Assembly (NCBI GenBank): GCA_002396645.1
Contig: DGYI01000044.1
Span: 18,773 to 82,772, forward strand
Length of the DNA: 64,000 nt
Source of the DNA: Firmicutes bacterium UBA5010
GTDB taxonomy: Bacteria; Bacillota; Clostridia; Tissierellales; Sedimentibacteraceae
Direction of reading: 5' to 3'
Shown here: in pieces, positions 17,501 to 26,197 of the stretch
Numbering within the stretch: the stretch's first letter is position 1
Layout of the letters: each line of letters starts with the position of its first letter
Position numbers and translations under genes: made by a program
The notes under the pieces: model-generated
Seen by the model: the letters and a program-made list of their open reading frames with translations, nothing else
What the model was told of the DNA's origin: nothing
The model's database searches: none

Positions 17501-18208
17501 TTATGTTTTATAGTATTCAGCAATCACTTCAATCAGATATTTATAGGTATCTCCTGTAATTCCAAAGGTATTTTGAGAGGTATTTTGATAAAAATCTTCC
17601 GCAAGTTTCACCATATCATCATTTACTTTATTGGCTTCAAGAACACTCTCTTTCCAATATCGGACACATTTAATCGCTCTCTTATCCTTTGCAGATAAGT
17701 TGTTTGCAAAGCAGAAATTCAAATCTTTTATAAAAGCATTCCAGCCTTTTATATTGAAATCCGGTTTTTCCTTATCATATTTTATTAGATTATCAATCTG
17801 CGCTTGTGAAACAGCAGTGTTGTTTCCGATGTGCGAGAAAAAGGGAAGAATGGATGGAGTTATGTCCTGATTTTCTTTTATTTTCTCATTTAGTCTTGAT
17901 AAGCGCATTAAACGCAGCTGTAAATCAGTAATTTCTGTTTCTACTCTGCGCCTTTCTTCTTCAATAAAAATCTGAATATCAAAATTGTTGTTATTTACAT
18001 ATTGATGAATTTCATTCAAACTCATTCCCATATTTTTAAGTGAAAGAATGACAAAAATTTTTGAAAAAGAATCCGAATCATATAAACGATGTCCAAGCTC
18101 ATTGATATGAGCCGGTTTCAACAAGTTTATTTCATCATAGTACTGTAGTGTTCTCACGCTTATGCCGGTTAGTTCAGCAAATGCCTTGATTTTTATATAG
18201 TGATTCAT
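17501..18208 (-). CDS. MerR family regulator with TipAS-like C-terminal domain
   Basis: Regulator of 235 residues. The N-terminal MerR winged helix is IKAFAELTGISVRTLQYYDEINLLKPAHINELGHRLY, then a dimerisation coiled coil (about 75-115). The C-terminal helical region (about 140-235, with two Trp-containing helices) resembles the TipAS effector-binding fold by pattern only. The ATG at 18208 has GAGAGGGC just upstream; the longer in-frame extension lacks a ribosome site. It is the second gene of an operon with the Hsp33-like gene, behind a MerR-type promoter (18877-18907), so autoregulation is likely. Confidence 0.85.
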   Translation of the reverse strand: MNHYIKIKAFAELTGISVRTLQYYDEINLLKPAHINELGHRLYDSDSFSKIFVILSLKNMGMSLNEIHQYVNNNNFDIQIFIEEERRRVETEITDLQLRLMRLSRLNEKIKENQDITPSILPFFSHIGNNTAVSQAQIDNLIKYDKEKPDFNIKGWNAFIKDLNFCFANNLSAKDKRAIKCVRYWKESVLEANKVNDDMVKLAEDFYQNTSQNTFGITGDTYKYLIEVIAEYYKT

Positions 18209-18219
18209 TATTGCCCTCT

Positions 18220-18867
18220 CTATTCTATACTGCTTTCTGATATAACATTTGCTAAATGGCTGTATATGTTTATCACTTTCTGCCACTCGGTCTGTTCTAG
18301 CTGCTTTGACAGATATACTAATTCAGCATCATTTTTAGCTATTACCTTTTCATCGGCAAATGGAAGCGGCTGCATTAGCATCCCTCTGGCAGAATTGTCC
18401 CCCGCCATTATAAAATGGCTCGGCAGCTGTTCACTTTGTACTGTAAAATAATCAAATAAAATATTGACATTATCAATATGTGCCTCAACTGTACCTGTGT
18501 GTAAGCCTGTATTCCAATCACCTGTTGTTATCGATAACAGAGATTTACCGTCAAATAAATCGGCTATAGTTCCATCAAACTGACTGAGTTTCCCGGTATA
18601 TTCTATACTAAACTTTGAATTTGTTATCATGCAGAAAATAGATATTTCTTTTGAAAGGCGCAATGAAAAACTTATTTTCTGATTAAAATCATTCATAGCA
18701 GATAAAAGGATGCAGTTTGTAATTATCTGTTTTAAAAACTCACGAATATAATCGTTACCTGTAAAATCATTTAGTTCCTTTTCTGCAATTTGATACGTGT
18801 CTGCAATTACAATTCTAAAATCCTTATTCGTTGAAAGCATTTTTATAATATTTTTTATTTTTATCAC
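18220..18867 (-). CDS. Hsp33-like protein lacking the redox zinc domain
   Basis: About 215 residues matching the core fold of the Hsp33 (HslO) redox chaperone. It has an N-terminal IKMLSTNKDFRIVIAD, a middle KPLLSITTGDW-like region, and LFDYFTVQSEQLPSHFIMA followed by RGMLMQPLP. It ends at SESSIE without the C-terminal CxC/CxxC zinc-binding redox switch of true Hsp33, so it should not be activated by oxidation in the usual way. Eleven bases separate it from the MerR gene. The start is uncertain: GTG at 18867 overlaps the GAGGTG ribosome site, and the family alignment would begin near an ATA codon three codons later. Confidence 0.7.
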   Translation of the reverse strand: MIKIKNIIKMLSTNKDFRIVIADTYQIAEKELNDFTGNDYIREFLKQIITNCILLSAMNDFNQKISFSLRLSKEISIFCMITNSKFSIEYTGKLSQFDGTIADLFDGKSLLSITTGDWNTGLHTGTVEAHIDNVNILFDYFTVQSEQLPSHFIMAGDNSARGMLMQPLPFADEKVIAKNDAELVYLSKQLEQTEWQKVINIYSHLANVISESSIE

Positions 18868-18876
18868 CTCAAAGTT

Positions 18877-18907
18877 ATTGTACACTATCACGTAACGTGA
18901 TACGCAA
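18877..18907 (-). promoter_or_regulatory. MerR-type promoter with 19-bp spacer and perfect operator dyad
   Basis: Minus strand TTGCGT (-35) and TACAAT (-10) separated by exactly 19 bases. The spacer region contains the perfect 17-bp palindrome TATCACGTAACGTGATA (18886-18902). A lengthened spacer with a central dyad is the hallmark of MerR-activated promoters. Confidence 0.85.
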
Positions 18908-19085
18908 GCTTTTTTATTAATATATAATATTGACTTATTTTCAATCAACTATGTAATATGGGCAATCAATATAATGAAAATGATTTCTCTGTTCCTTGTA
19001 CCTGTTTATATCGCCTTTTTTGTAGAAAGCAAGCAATATTTGTGATATACTTGTTTTATAATTAAAATTTAAGGGGATTGATAAA

Positions 19086-19538
19086 GTGGAAATTATTGAA
19101 TATTTTTCGAGTGAAAATAAAGAGCATTGGAAGGAACAGATTGAGCTTGCAGATTGGGAAGCAGCAAAATTCCTTCTTAAATTATTAAATGATATGCAGA
19201 AATTTAATGAGCTTTTGGGGAACAATGGCAAGCTATTTCTGCTAGTTGATAGAAAAAACATAGTTTCATTTGCAACACTTACTTATCAGGATTGTATCCG
19301 TGATGAAAGCATGCTTCCTTGGATAGGTTTTTTATTCACTTATCACGATTATAGAGGTAATCGATACAGTGAAAAACTTCTAAAGCATGTTGAGAAAGAA
19401 GCAAAATCAGAGAATCATTCAGTTATATATCTCGGAACTGATCATATAGGGTTGTATGAGAAATATGGATACATCTATTCGGAAACACGTAAAGACTGTT
19501 GGAATAATGATACAAGAATATACTATAAAAAGCTTTAG
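19086..19538 (+). CDS. GNAT family N-acetyltransferase
   Basis: Small acyl-CoA-dependent acetyltransferase, 150 residues. The beta4 strand and acetyl-CoA loop are recognisable in LPWIGFLFTYHDYRGNRYSEKLLKHV (Arg/Gly-rich loop), and YLGTDHIGLYEKYGYIY is the typical C-terminal strand. The start is GTG behind AGGGGATTGATAAA. Acceptor substrate unknown. No operon partner. Confidence 0.8.
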   Translation: MEIIEYFSSENKEHWKEQIELADWEAAKFLLKLLNDMQKFNELLGNNGKLFLLVDRKNIVSFATLTYQDCIRDESMLPWIGFLFTYHDYRGNRYSEKLLKHVEKEAKSENHSVIYLGTDHIGLYEKYGYIYSETRKDCWNNDTRIYYKKL

Positions 19539-19551
19539 AAAATAAAAAACA

Positions 19552-19668
19552 ATGAGTACATACATGTCACAATTTATAAATGGAAGAACTTTGTCTAATG
19601 AATTTTATTCAGAGCTTATTCGACCACTATTATCTAACATACCGCATGATGCCTGTTTAATTGGTTAG
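19552..19668 (+). pseudogene. Fragment of a DUF4037-like (nucleotidyltransferase-type) gene
   Basis: A 38-codon start fragment (LSNEFYSELIRPLLSNIPHDACLIG) ends at TAG exactly where related proteins continue with GSGSEVLGFD. The following 150 bases keep short gene-like stretches (for example AVPSLLLANAVLKCFF) but have stops in all frames. I read this as a decayed gene up to about 19830. The family match is from memory of the N-terminal pattern only. Confidence 0.4.
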
Positions 19669-19827
19669 GATAAAACACTTTGCATTGTAATAGATAAATA
19701 AACATCAATATAGATTCTCTCTGTCAGATAAGACTATTATGATAATGCTGTTCCGTCGTTATTATTGGCAAATGCTGTTCTTAAATGTTTTTTTATCATA
19801 AGCTTATGCTCTCAGCAATCTATTTTT

Positions 19828-20793
19828 CTATTCTGCAAAGTGGCATTTTATGGTATGATTATCATTTATAATTATATTTTCAGGCTTTTTCTGATTGCAG
19901 ATTGGCATGCTTTTTGGGCATCTGTCGAAAAAAACACAGGCATTATCATTTTTCTTATCCTTATATTCTGTATTAATTTCTTCCTCGATTTCTTGATTAT
20001 CTTCAAGACTTAGAACTGATGAAAGCAACAGTTTGGTATATGGGTGTCTGCAATTTTTATAAATCTCTTCACAATTTCCGCTTTCCACTATCTCTCCCAT
20101 GTACATTACGATAATTCTATCTGCCATATAGTATACAATGTTTAGGTTGTGAGATATAAAAAGCATAGATAGGCTTAATTCTTCCTGCAGGGATTTTAAC
20201 AAATTTAATATCTGAGCCTGTACGGACAAGTCAAGAGCAGATACCACCTCGTCAGCAATTATAAGGCTTGGATTGGTCAATAGTGCCAAGAGTATACATA
20301 TACGCTGTTTTTGACCTCCGCTTAGCTCATGAGGGTATCTTGACAGATAAGATTTTGTCAGTCCTATCTTCGTGATATATTGATTAATGATATTTTCCTG
20401 TTCCTCTTTATCAGTTATATTTATGCTGAATAAAGCTTCTTTTAAAACCCTTTGTATCTTCATCTGAGGATTTAATGCAGAGCTTGGGTTTTGAAATATC
20501 ATTTGTATTTTACTTCTTATCGGCTGCAGGTCTTTTTTTGACAGCTTAGATATATTTTTGCCTTCAAATATTACATTTCCGGAATCAGCCTCTGTAAGCT
20601 TTGTTATAATTTTACCGACAGTGGTTTTTCCGCAGCCTGATTCTCCTATTAATCCAACAATTTCTCCGCGGTTAATTTCAAAGGATATATCACTGACAGC
20701 CTTAAATTTCTTTTTTCTTTTGAACATGCTGTGTGAATTGAAACTATCATATGATTTTTGTAAATTTTCTACCTTTAATATATAATTGTTCAT
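19828..20793 (-). CDS. Oligopeptide/dipeptide/nickel ABC transporter ATPase (DppF/OppF type)
   Basis: Second ATPase of the importer, 321 residues. Walker A is GESGCGKTTVGK, signature LSGGQKQRI, Walker B LIIADEVVSALD, switch His FISHNL. The C-terminal oligopeptide-transporter extension carries the CVFFDRCPKSMPICNQ cysteine cluster. It is last in the SBP-DppB-DppC-DppD-DppF operon and is separated from DppD by a hairpin repeat (20807-20892). Confidence 0.92.
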   Translation of the reverse strand: MNNYILKVENLQKSYDSFNSHSMFKRKKKFKAVSDISFEINRGEIVGLIGESGCGKTTVGKIITKLTEADSGNVIFEGKNISKLSKKDLQPIRSKIQMIFQNPSSALNPQMKIQRVLKEALFSINITDKEEQENIINQYITKIGLTKSYLSRYPHELSGGQKQRICILLALLTNPSLIIADEVVSALDLSVQAQILNLLKSLQEELSLSMLFISHNLNIVYYMADRIIVMYMGEIVESGNCEEIYKNCRHPYTKLLLSSVLSLEDNQEIEEEINTEYKDKKNDNACVFFDRCPKSMPICNQKKPENIIINDNHTIKCHFAE

Positions 20794-20806
20794 ACTAAAC
20801 TCCTAT

Positions 20807-20892
20807 TATGCCGTAGACTTAATGCAGTCAAACTTTGAAGCGGCATCACAAATAATGTGAAACATTTTTCAGCGTGAAATATTTTCACGCTT
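20807..20892. repeat. Two-hairpin intercistronic repeat (family A, copy 1)
   Basis: ATGCCG...CGGCAT (20808-20846) followed by AGCGTGAAA-TAT-TTTCACGCT (20871-20891). The same two-part design recurs at 45697 and 59498. It fills the gap between the two ATPase genes, just before the downstream ribosome site. Confidence 0.6.
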
Positions 20893-21866
20893 TAATAATA
20901 AAGAGTGCAGGAAACCTTGCGATTATTATCAATTTGTACATCTTTAATTTCAGCTTTGCATTTATCTGTTCTATCCTTGCATCTGTCATAAAATATACAT
21001 TCACTATTCTTTCTCTCATTCAGCGCAGGAACGAATCCATCTATTGCGGTAAGCGGCTTATTTTTGTTGTCAGTATTCGGTATAGATTGAATAAGAGCCT
21101 TTGTATATGGATGCTTCGGGTCTTTTATAATATCATAGGTTTTGCCGTATTCAACTATTTTACCCGCATACATCACTCCTATATGAGTACAGAGATTGTT
21201 AATAACAGTAATATCATGAGATATAAATATTATCCCCATATTGTTTTTTTCTTGTATATTTTTAATTAGATTCAATATTTTGTTTTGAGTAGTAACATCC
21301 AGCGCCGTAGTTGGCTCATCAGCTATAAGATACTGAGGATTGCAGGCTATTGCTATTGCTATCATTACACGCTGTCTTTGCCCTCCGCTTAAATTGTGAG
21401 GATACTTGTTAATGATATTATCAATATTATTTATAGTATTTGGGGTATTTTTAAATCCAACATCAGCTAAGGAATTATTAACCTTATTTTTCAGTTCACT
21501 CTTAGTCAGCTTATAGTGTATCTTATAAGCTTCCTCTATTTGCTTTCCTATCTTTATAAGAGGATTTAGGGAAGCCATAGAATCTTGAAATATCATAGAC
21601 AGCTTTGTTCCGCGAATTTGTTCATATTCTTTTTCGCTATATTTTGTTAAATCTGTATCATCTAAATAAATTGAACCTGCCGTAATTCTTTTATTTTTTC
21701 TTAACAGTCCCATAATTGATGAAGCAATCATGCTTTTGCCGCAGCCTGATTCGCCGACAAGTCCTAATGTCTGATTTTTTTCAACGCTAAGGCTTATATC
21801 TGACAGCACCTCATAGGACTGTTTGTTTTCTCTGATTTCAACAGTCAAATTAGTTACATTCAGCAT
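20892..21866 (-). CDS. Oligopeptide/dipeptide/nickel ABC transporter ATPase (DppD/OppD type)
   Basis: First ATPase of the importer, 324 residues. Walker A GESGCGKSMIA, signature LSGGQRQRVM, Walker B YLIADEPTTALD, switch FISHDI. A C-terminal cysteine cluster CIFYDRCKDRTDKC is typical of the family. It directly follows the DppC permease gene (start one base after its stop), so it is co-translated. Confidence 0.92.
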   Translation of the reverse strand: MLNVTNLTVEIRENKQSYEVLSDISLSVEKNQTLGLVGESGCGKSMIASSIMGLLRKNKRITAGSIYLDDTDLTKYSEKEYEQIRGTKLSMIFQDSMASLNPLIKIGKQIEEAYKIHYKLTKSELKNKVNNSLADVGFKNTPNTINNIDNIINKYPHNLSGGQRQRVMIAIAIACNPQYLIADEPTTALDVTTQNKILNLIKNIQEKNNMGIIFISHDITVINNLCTHIGVMYAGKIVEYGKTYDIIKDPKHPYTKALIQSIPNTDNKNKPLTAIDGFVPALNERKNSECIFYDRCKDRTDKCKAEIKDVQIDNNRKVSCTLYY

Positions 21867-22691
21867 TTAGTCCTCCTTATTATTAGATTTTGCATCTAAC
21901 AAGTCACTTAATCCATCTCCAAGCAAATTAAATCCCAACACCAATAATGTTATCATTGTTCCGGGCAGTAAAACAAGCCAGGGTGCTGTAATCACAAATG
22001 CCTGTCCTTCGCTTAGCATTTGTCCCCAACTGGGATTAGGAGGCTGAATTCCTAATCCGAGATAACTAAGCGAAGCTTCTATCAAAACAGCATCAGCAAA
22101 TCCCATAGATGCTGTTATAATAATTGAAGATATAATATTAGGCAAAATATGGATTATCATTACTCTAAATGGCTTTAATCCGATTAATGAAGTCCATTCT
22201 ATATATTCAACGGATTTAATCTTTAATACATTTGCTCTTGTAATTCTGATAAATGAAGGCATAAGTATTATAGATATTGCTACTGTAGTCGATATAAAAC
22301 TTTTTCCAAAAACCGCAGATATCATCATAGCAAACAAAAGTCCCGGTATGGCCTTAAACGCGTCGGTAAATCTCATAATTATATTACCGATAAAGCCTTG
22401 GAAATATCCCGCGATAAGTCCTGACAGCACACCGAAAATCATTGCACTGCTTACAGAAATAATACCTATCAAAAAGGCAGTTTGTCCGGCTGTCATAGTT
22501 CTTGACAGCAAATCTCTGCCTAATCTGTCAGTTCCGCCAGGGTGCTGTATAGACGGAGGAAGCATCTGCGCCTTTGAATCTATTTGTGTAGGAGGATAAG
22601 GAGTATAAAACAAGCTTATCAGCGTTATAGCTGCAAGAATTGCTATAAGAATAAACCCTATCAAAAAATTCTTATTTTTAAAAGCTCTCAT
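21867..22691 (-). CDS. Oligopeptide/dipeptide/nickel ABC permease (DppC type)
   Basis: Inner-membrane permease, 274 residues, six hydrophobic segments. The N-terminal TPYPPTQIDSKAQMLPPS and HPGGTDRLGRDLLSR are diagnostic of DppC/OppC. The ATPase-coupling EAA loop is EWTSLIGLKPFRVMIIHILPN. It pairs with the upstream DppB gene. Confidence 0.92.
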   Translation of the reverse strand: MRAFKNKNFLIGFILIAILAAITLISLFYTPYPPTQIDSKAQMLPPSIQHPGGTDRLGRDLLSRTMTAGQTAFLIGIISVSSAMIFGVLSGLIAGYFQGFIGNIIMRFTDAFKAIPGLLFAMMISAVFGKSFISTTVAISIILMPSFIRITRANVLKIKSVEYIEWTSLIGLKPFRVMIIHILPNIISSIIITASMGFADAVLIEASLSYLGLGIQPPNPSWGQMLSEGQAFVITAPWLVLLPGTMITLLVLGFNLLGDGLSDLLDAKSNNKED

Positions 22692-22738
22692 TATTATTTC
22701 TCATTTCTTTCAACTTTACCTCCATTAAAGCAATTCGC

Positions 22739-22776
22739 GATTAACATAGAATGAAGTGTTTTTTCTTCACTCTTTC
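22739..22776. repeat. Intercistronic hairpin repeat (family A, copy 4, partial)
   Basis: TAGAATGAAGTGTTTTTTCTTCACTC resembles the second hairpin of the family-A elements (TAGAATAG-GTGAAGTGTTTTTTTCAC at 59523). It lacks the ATGCCG half. It overlaps the 3' end of the DppB gene in the gap before DppC. Confidence 0.45.
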
Positions 22777-23708
22777 ACTCTGATTCTTGGGTCTATTACT
22801 TTATATAAAATATCTAAAAGTAAAAATACCAAAATGACCACAAAGGATATGTATACACAAATCCCTTGTGTCAACGGTAAATCCTTTGATTTTATTGCCG
22901 CTGTTAATAAGGATCCTATACCCGGTATTGAAAATACCGCTTCTACTACTATACTTCCTGTAACTATATTCACAAACAGTATTCCCAATATTGTAACAAT
23001 AGGAACCATAGCGTTGCGAAAAACATGCTTGTATAATATTCGTTTTTCTTTTACACCTTTATTTTTTGCAAGCAAAACATAATCTTCATTTAACTGTTCC
23101 AGTATTGAATTTCTGACATATCTGACGGTAATAGATATAGCCGATACACTAACTGCAATTGCCGGTAATATCAAGCCCTTAACAAACTGTAAAATTCCGT
23201 TTGTTATAGGCTGAAACGAGGCAACCGGAATTAGCTTTAATTTTATGCTAAAAATCAATATTAAAACTAAGGCAAAGAAAAAAAACGGAACAGCAATGCC
23301 AAGCTGAGTAATTATATTAAATATTATACCTGCACCTCTATTAGATTTATTGTACTTTGCAACAATTATTCCAAGTGGTATTCCTATAAATATAATAAAA
23401 GTAAATGATAATATGGTCAGACCCAAGGTATTTGGAAGTCTTTCTGCAATTAGTTTGTTAACAGATGTATTATATCTTATAGATTTACCCATATCAAAAT
23501 GCAGCAGCTTGTTTAACCATGAAAAATACCTTTGCAATACGGGTTTGTCCAACTCAAACTCTTCACGTAAAACTTGCTCTAAAGCCTCATCCGATTCCTC
23601 CCCCAGCTTTGACAATATAGGGTCTCCCGGTATAAATTGAAATATTACAAATATTATTATGGATACTAACAACAAAGTCAAAATTGAGTATAGAATTCTT
23701 TTTAACAT
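22767..23708 (-). CDS. Oligopeptide/dipeptide/nickel ABC permease (DppB type)
   Basis: Permease of 313 residues, six hydrophobic segments. It starts with the typical helix MLKRILYSILTLLLVSIIIFVIFQFIPGDP split by the membrane. The EAA loop is LLAKNKGVKEKRILYKHVFRNAMVP, and VEAVFSIPGIGSLLTAAI is a DppB mark. Sixteen bases after the binding-protein gene. Confidence 0.92.
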   Translation of the reverse strand: MLKRILYSILTLLLVSIIIFVIFQFIPGDPILSKLGEESDEALEQVLREEFELDKPVLQRYFSWLNKLLHFDMGKSIRYNTSVNKLIAERLPNTLGLTILSFTFIIFIGIPLGIIVAKYNKSNRGAGIIFNIITQLGIAVPFFFFALVLILIFSIKLKLIPVASFQPITNGILQFVKGLILPAIAVSVSAISITVRYVRNSILEQLNEDYVLLAKNKGVKEKRILYKHVFRNAMVPIVTILGILFVNIVTGSIVVEAVFSIPGIGSLLTAAIKSKDLPLTQGICVYISFVVILVFLLLDILYKVIDPRIRVKE

Positions 23709-23724
23709 TCTTTCAGCCTTTTAA

Positions 23725-25254
23725 TTATTTAAATTTTAATGTTCTTAAATCTATAAAGTTAATCGGATAACTAACATATCCTTCTATTTTATTATCTACA
23801 ACTACATGATTTGATGGATCCATTATAAATACTGAGGAGGCATCATCTGCAAGAACTTTTTGAGCCTCTTTATAATAAGCAATTCTCTTGTCATTGTCCA
23901 CTTCTTTAGCAGCTGAGCTTATAAGGTTATCATATTCAGTATTATTGTAGTTTATAAAATTCTTACTATAGTCGGATACATATCTTTTTAAAATTCCGTC
24001 AGGATCAAGCTTGCCGGTAAATCCTACTATTGTCGCCTCATGATTTCTGTTTGTATAAACATCATCTAACCATGTGCTCCAGTCAATTATTTCAATCTGC
24101 ATATCAATTCCTGCCTTTGACAGCTGTTGTTTAATAATTTGCGCCGCATCTACGTTTAATTTATATTCGCTTGCCACCTTACAAGTAAATTTCAGGTTCT
24201 CATAATCAGCTTCTTTTAATAAGCTTTTAGCCTTTTCAGTATCGGTTTTATACATATTTTCCAGACCATCCTGATAATATAAAGACATAACAGGGGAAAA
24301 ATTTGAACCTAATTTTGCAGCATTTGGTGAAATCATTGAAATTATCTCATCTTTGTCAATTGCATAATTTATAGCCTCTCTGACCTTCTTGTTTTTAAAT
24401 GCTTGAAAGTCATTATTAAGACCTAATATCTGAACGGTATTCATAGGATAATCGACAATTGTAAATCTATCTGCCGGTATTTGAGGTATTATATCTTCTG
24501 TTATATTCATTAAGTTAATCTCGCCGTTAGACAAAGACAATACCGCAGTATTCATATCGCTGAATATCTTAAACTCCGCAACATCTATATGAGGCTGATT
24601 TGATATATAATAATCTTTATTTTTCTCAAGCACTATGCTTACACCCGGAGTATAGCTTTTAAACTTATAAGGACCTGCACCAACAGGATTTTCAGCTTGA
24701 GAAGCACCTGAATTTTCAGGTATAATAGCTATTGTCATTTTAGACAGGAATGCCACATCAGTTTGCTTTAGATTAACTATAACTGTATAATCATCCTCTG
24801 CAACTACATTATCAATGACATTAGCATATGAGCTTGACAAGGGTTTATCCTGATCGCCGGTATTGCCGCATAGTCTATCAAGGGAGTACTTAACATCCGC
24901 TGAGGTTAAATCGCTTCCATCATGAAACTTAATACCTTGATTAAGCTTAAATTTGTATGATGTCATATCGTCATTTACTGTATAGTTTTGTGCTATTTCA
25001 GGTACTAATTCTCCGCCGGAACTTGGTGAAAATAAGCCTGTAAACACATTATACATAATCTCTTGTGTACCTGTAGCGTTAGATAGATGCGGATCTAATG
25101 AATCAATATCTTGAGGTATGCCAACCACTATTTTTGTTAATTCTTTAACAGATGCATCATCTTTTTCTTCTTTACTTGAATTATTGCACCCAACTAAAAG
25201 AATAGTTACAGCACAAAAACAGCCTATTAATTTGATAACTTTTCCTAATTTCAT
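23725..25254 (-). CDS. Peptide/nickel ABC substrate-binding lipoprotein (family 5)
   Basis: Extracellular binding protein of 509 residues with a lipobox (ILLVGC, Cys about 23). Family-5 marks are LDPHLSNATGTQEIMYNVFTG, YKFKLNQGIKFHDGSDLTSADVKYSLDR and the hinge NPVGAGPYKF. It is first in the importer operon. The ligand could be peptides, nickel chelates or other small compounds; nothing in the context decides. Confidence 0.92.
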   Translation of the reverse strand: MKLGKVIKLIGCFCAVTILLVGCNNSSKEEKDDASVKELTKIVVGIPQDIDSLDPHLSNATGTQEIMYNVFTGLFSPSSGGELVPEIAQNYTVNDDMTSYKFKLNQGIKFHDGSDLTSADVKYSLDRLCGNTGDQDKPLSSSYANVIDNVVAEDDYTVIVNLKQTDVAFLSKMTIAIIPENSGASQAENPVGAGPYKFKSYTPGVSIVLEKNKDYYISNQPHIDVAEFKIFSDMNTAVLSLSNGEINLMNITEDIIPQIPADRFTIVDYPMNTVQILGLNNDFQAFKNKKVREAINYAIDKDEIISMISPNAAKLGSNFSPVMSLYYQDGLENMYKTDTEKAKSLLKEADYENLKFTCKVASEYKLNVDAAQIIKQQLSKAGIDMQIEIIDWSTWLDDVYTNRNHEATIVGFTGKLDPDGILKRYVSDYSKNFINYNNTEYDNLISSAAKEVDNDKRIAYYKEAQKVLADDASSVFIMDPSNHVVVDNKIEGYVSYPINFIDLRTLKFK

Positions 25255-25466
25255 TTTACTTCTCCTATTTTAAGTAATAAAATTAAATTAGTCTTATATC
25301 ATTAGAAAATTGAAATATTCTTAGAAATGTGCAACACAAAAAGAAAGGCTATAACAATGGTATCAACGCATTACTTCCATATAGGTAAATATGCTCTTCA
25401 ATTTGATAAGTAACAGTTCAATTTCTGTTCTCGTTCTAAATATAGATACAAGACAAATCCATGGTT

Positions 25467-25494
25467 ATTATAGCACACATACAAATTTTTGCAA
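25467..25494 (-). promoter_or_regulatory. Sigma-A promoter of the peptide-type ABC operon
   Basis: Minus strand TTGCAA, 16-base spacer, TATAAT. It leaves an untranslated leader of about 200 bases in which I found no known riboswitch. Confidence 0.65.
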
Positions 25495-25516
25495 TGTTTT
25501 TTTGTGCAAATAATAA

Positions 25517-25542
25517 AAAACAAGCGTAAACAGCTTGTTTTT
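25517..25542 (-). terminator. Terminator of the hydrolase-acyltransferase-DUF6320 cluster
   Basis: AAAACAAGC-GTAAACA-GCTTGTTTT. It overlaps the stop codon of the last gene. Confidence 0.7.
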
Positions 25543-26197
25543 ATATATGCATTCTTCTTACAATTTCCGCTTTTAATGCCTTTCCTTCAAAAAGAATTAA
25601 TATCGCCAATGATACTATACTTCCTGCAACACATATAAGTGTCGGATAAACAATCTTTACAATATCCAAAAGAAGAAGAATAAGAGGAACTATACCAAAT
25701 AATATATCTATTATTAAATAAACTATATAATCTTCTATTCTTAGTTTTTTGATATTTGCAACAATAAACATCTCAATCATGGCAAAGCAGCATATCAGCG
25801 GGAGGACATAATCTATAGACCAGCCTTTATAGCCTGTTAATATATCCCATATAATTGACAATATAGATATAATTACAGTTAACCAAATTGTATTTTTTGT
25901 AATATTGCCATGCATTTTAACTGTTATCCATATAACTATCCATCCGGTTACAAAGCCTGCTATAACATAAAATGACCATCTGCCGCCAAATGCTACATTT
26001 ATTAAAATACATACAGCACCGGCTACTATAGTTATAAGAGCGGTAATTTTAAGTATTAAATATATCAGATGCTTTTCTTCCTTTATAATCGGAAAAGCAT
26101 TTGTTTGGCTTGGCTCTCCTATAATATCACCTTGACATAATGGGCATTTTTCATGGTTGCCTGTGACACTGACCTTGCAATTTTCACAATATAGCAT
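25541..26197 (-). CDS. DUF6320-type membrane protein with N-terminal zinc ribbon
   Basis: About 218 residues. Residues 1-22 hold two Cys pairs (CENC, CPLC) like a zinc ribbon. Six or so hydrophobic segments follow (about 45-205), rich in Ile/Val. I assign it to DUF6320 from this layout and from its place behind an alcohol-acetyltransferase-like gene. The ATG at 26197 is 8 bases from AAGGAG and is better spaced than the ATG two codons upstream. Function unknown; it may work with the two preceding genes, which it overlaps or adjoins. Confidence 0.65.
   Translation of the reverse strand: MLYCENCKVSVTGNHEKCPLCQGDIIGEPSQTNAFPIIKEEKHLIYLILKITALITIVAGAVCILINVAFGGRWSFYVIAGFVTGWIVIWITVKMHGNITKNTIWLTVIISILSIIWDILTGYKGWSIDYVLPLICCFAMIEMFIVANIKKLRIEDYIVYLIIDILFGIVPLILLLLDIVKIVYPTLICVAGSIVSLAILILFEGKALKAEIVRRMHI

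Noticed and set aside
25255..25466. Riboswitch in the 200-base leader of the peptide-type ABC operon.
   Set aside because: No conserved aptamer blocks and no terminator hairpin with T run between the promoter and the gene were seen.
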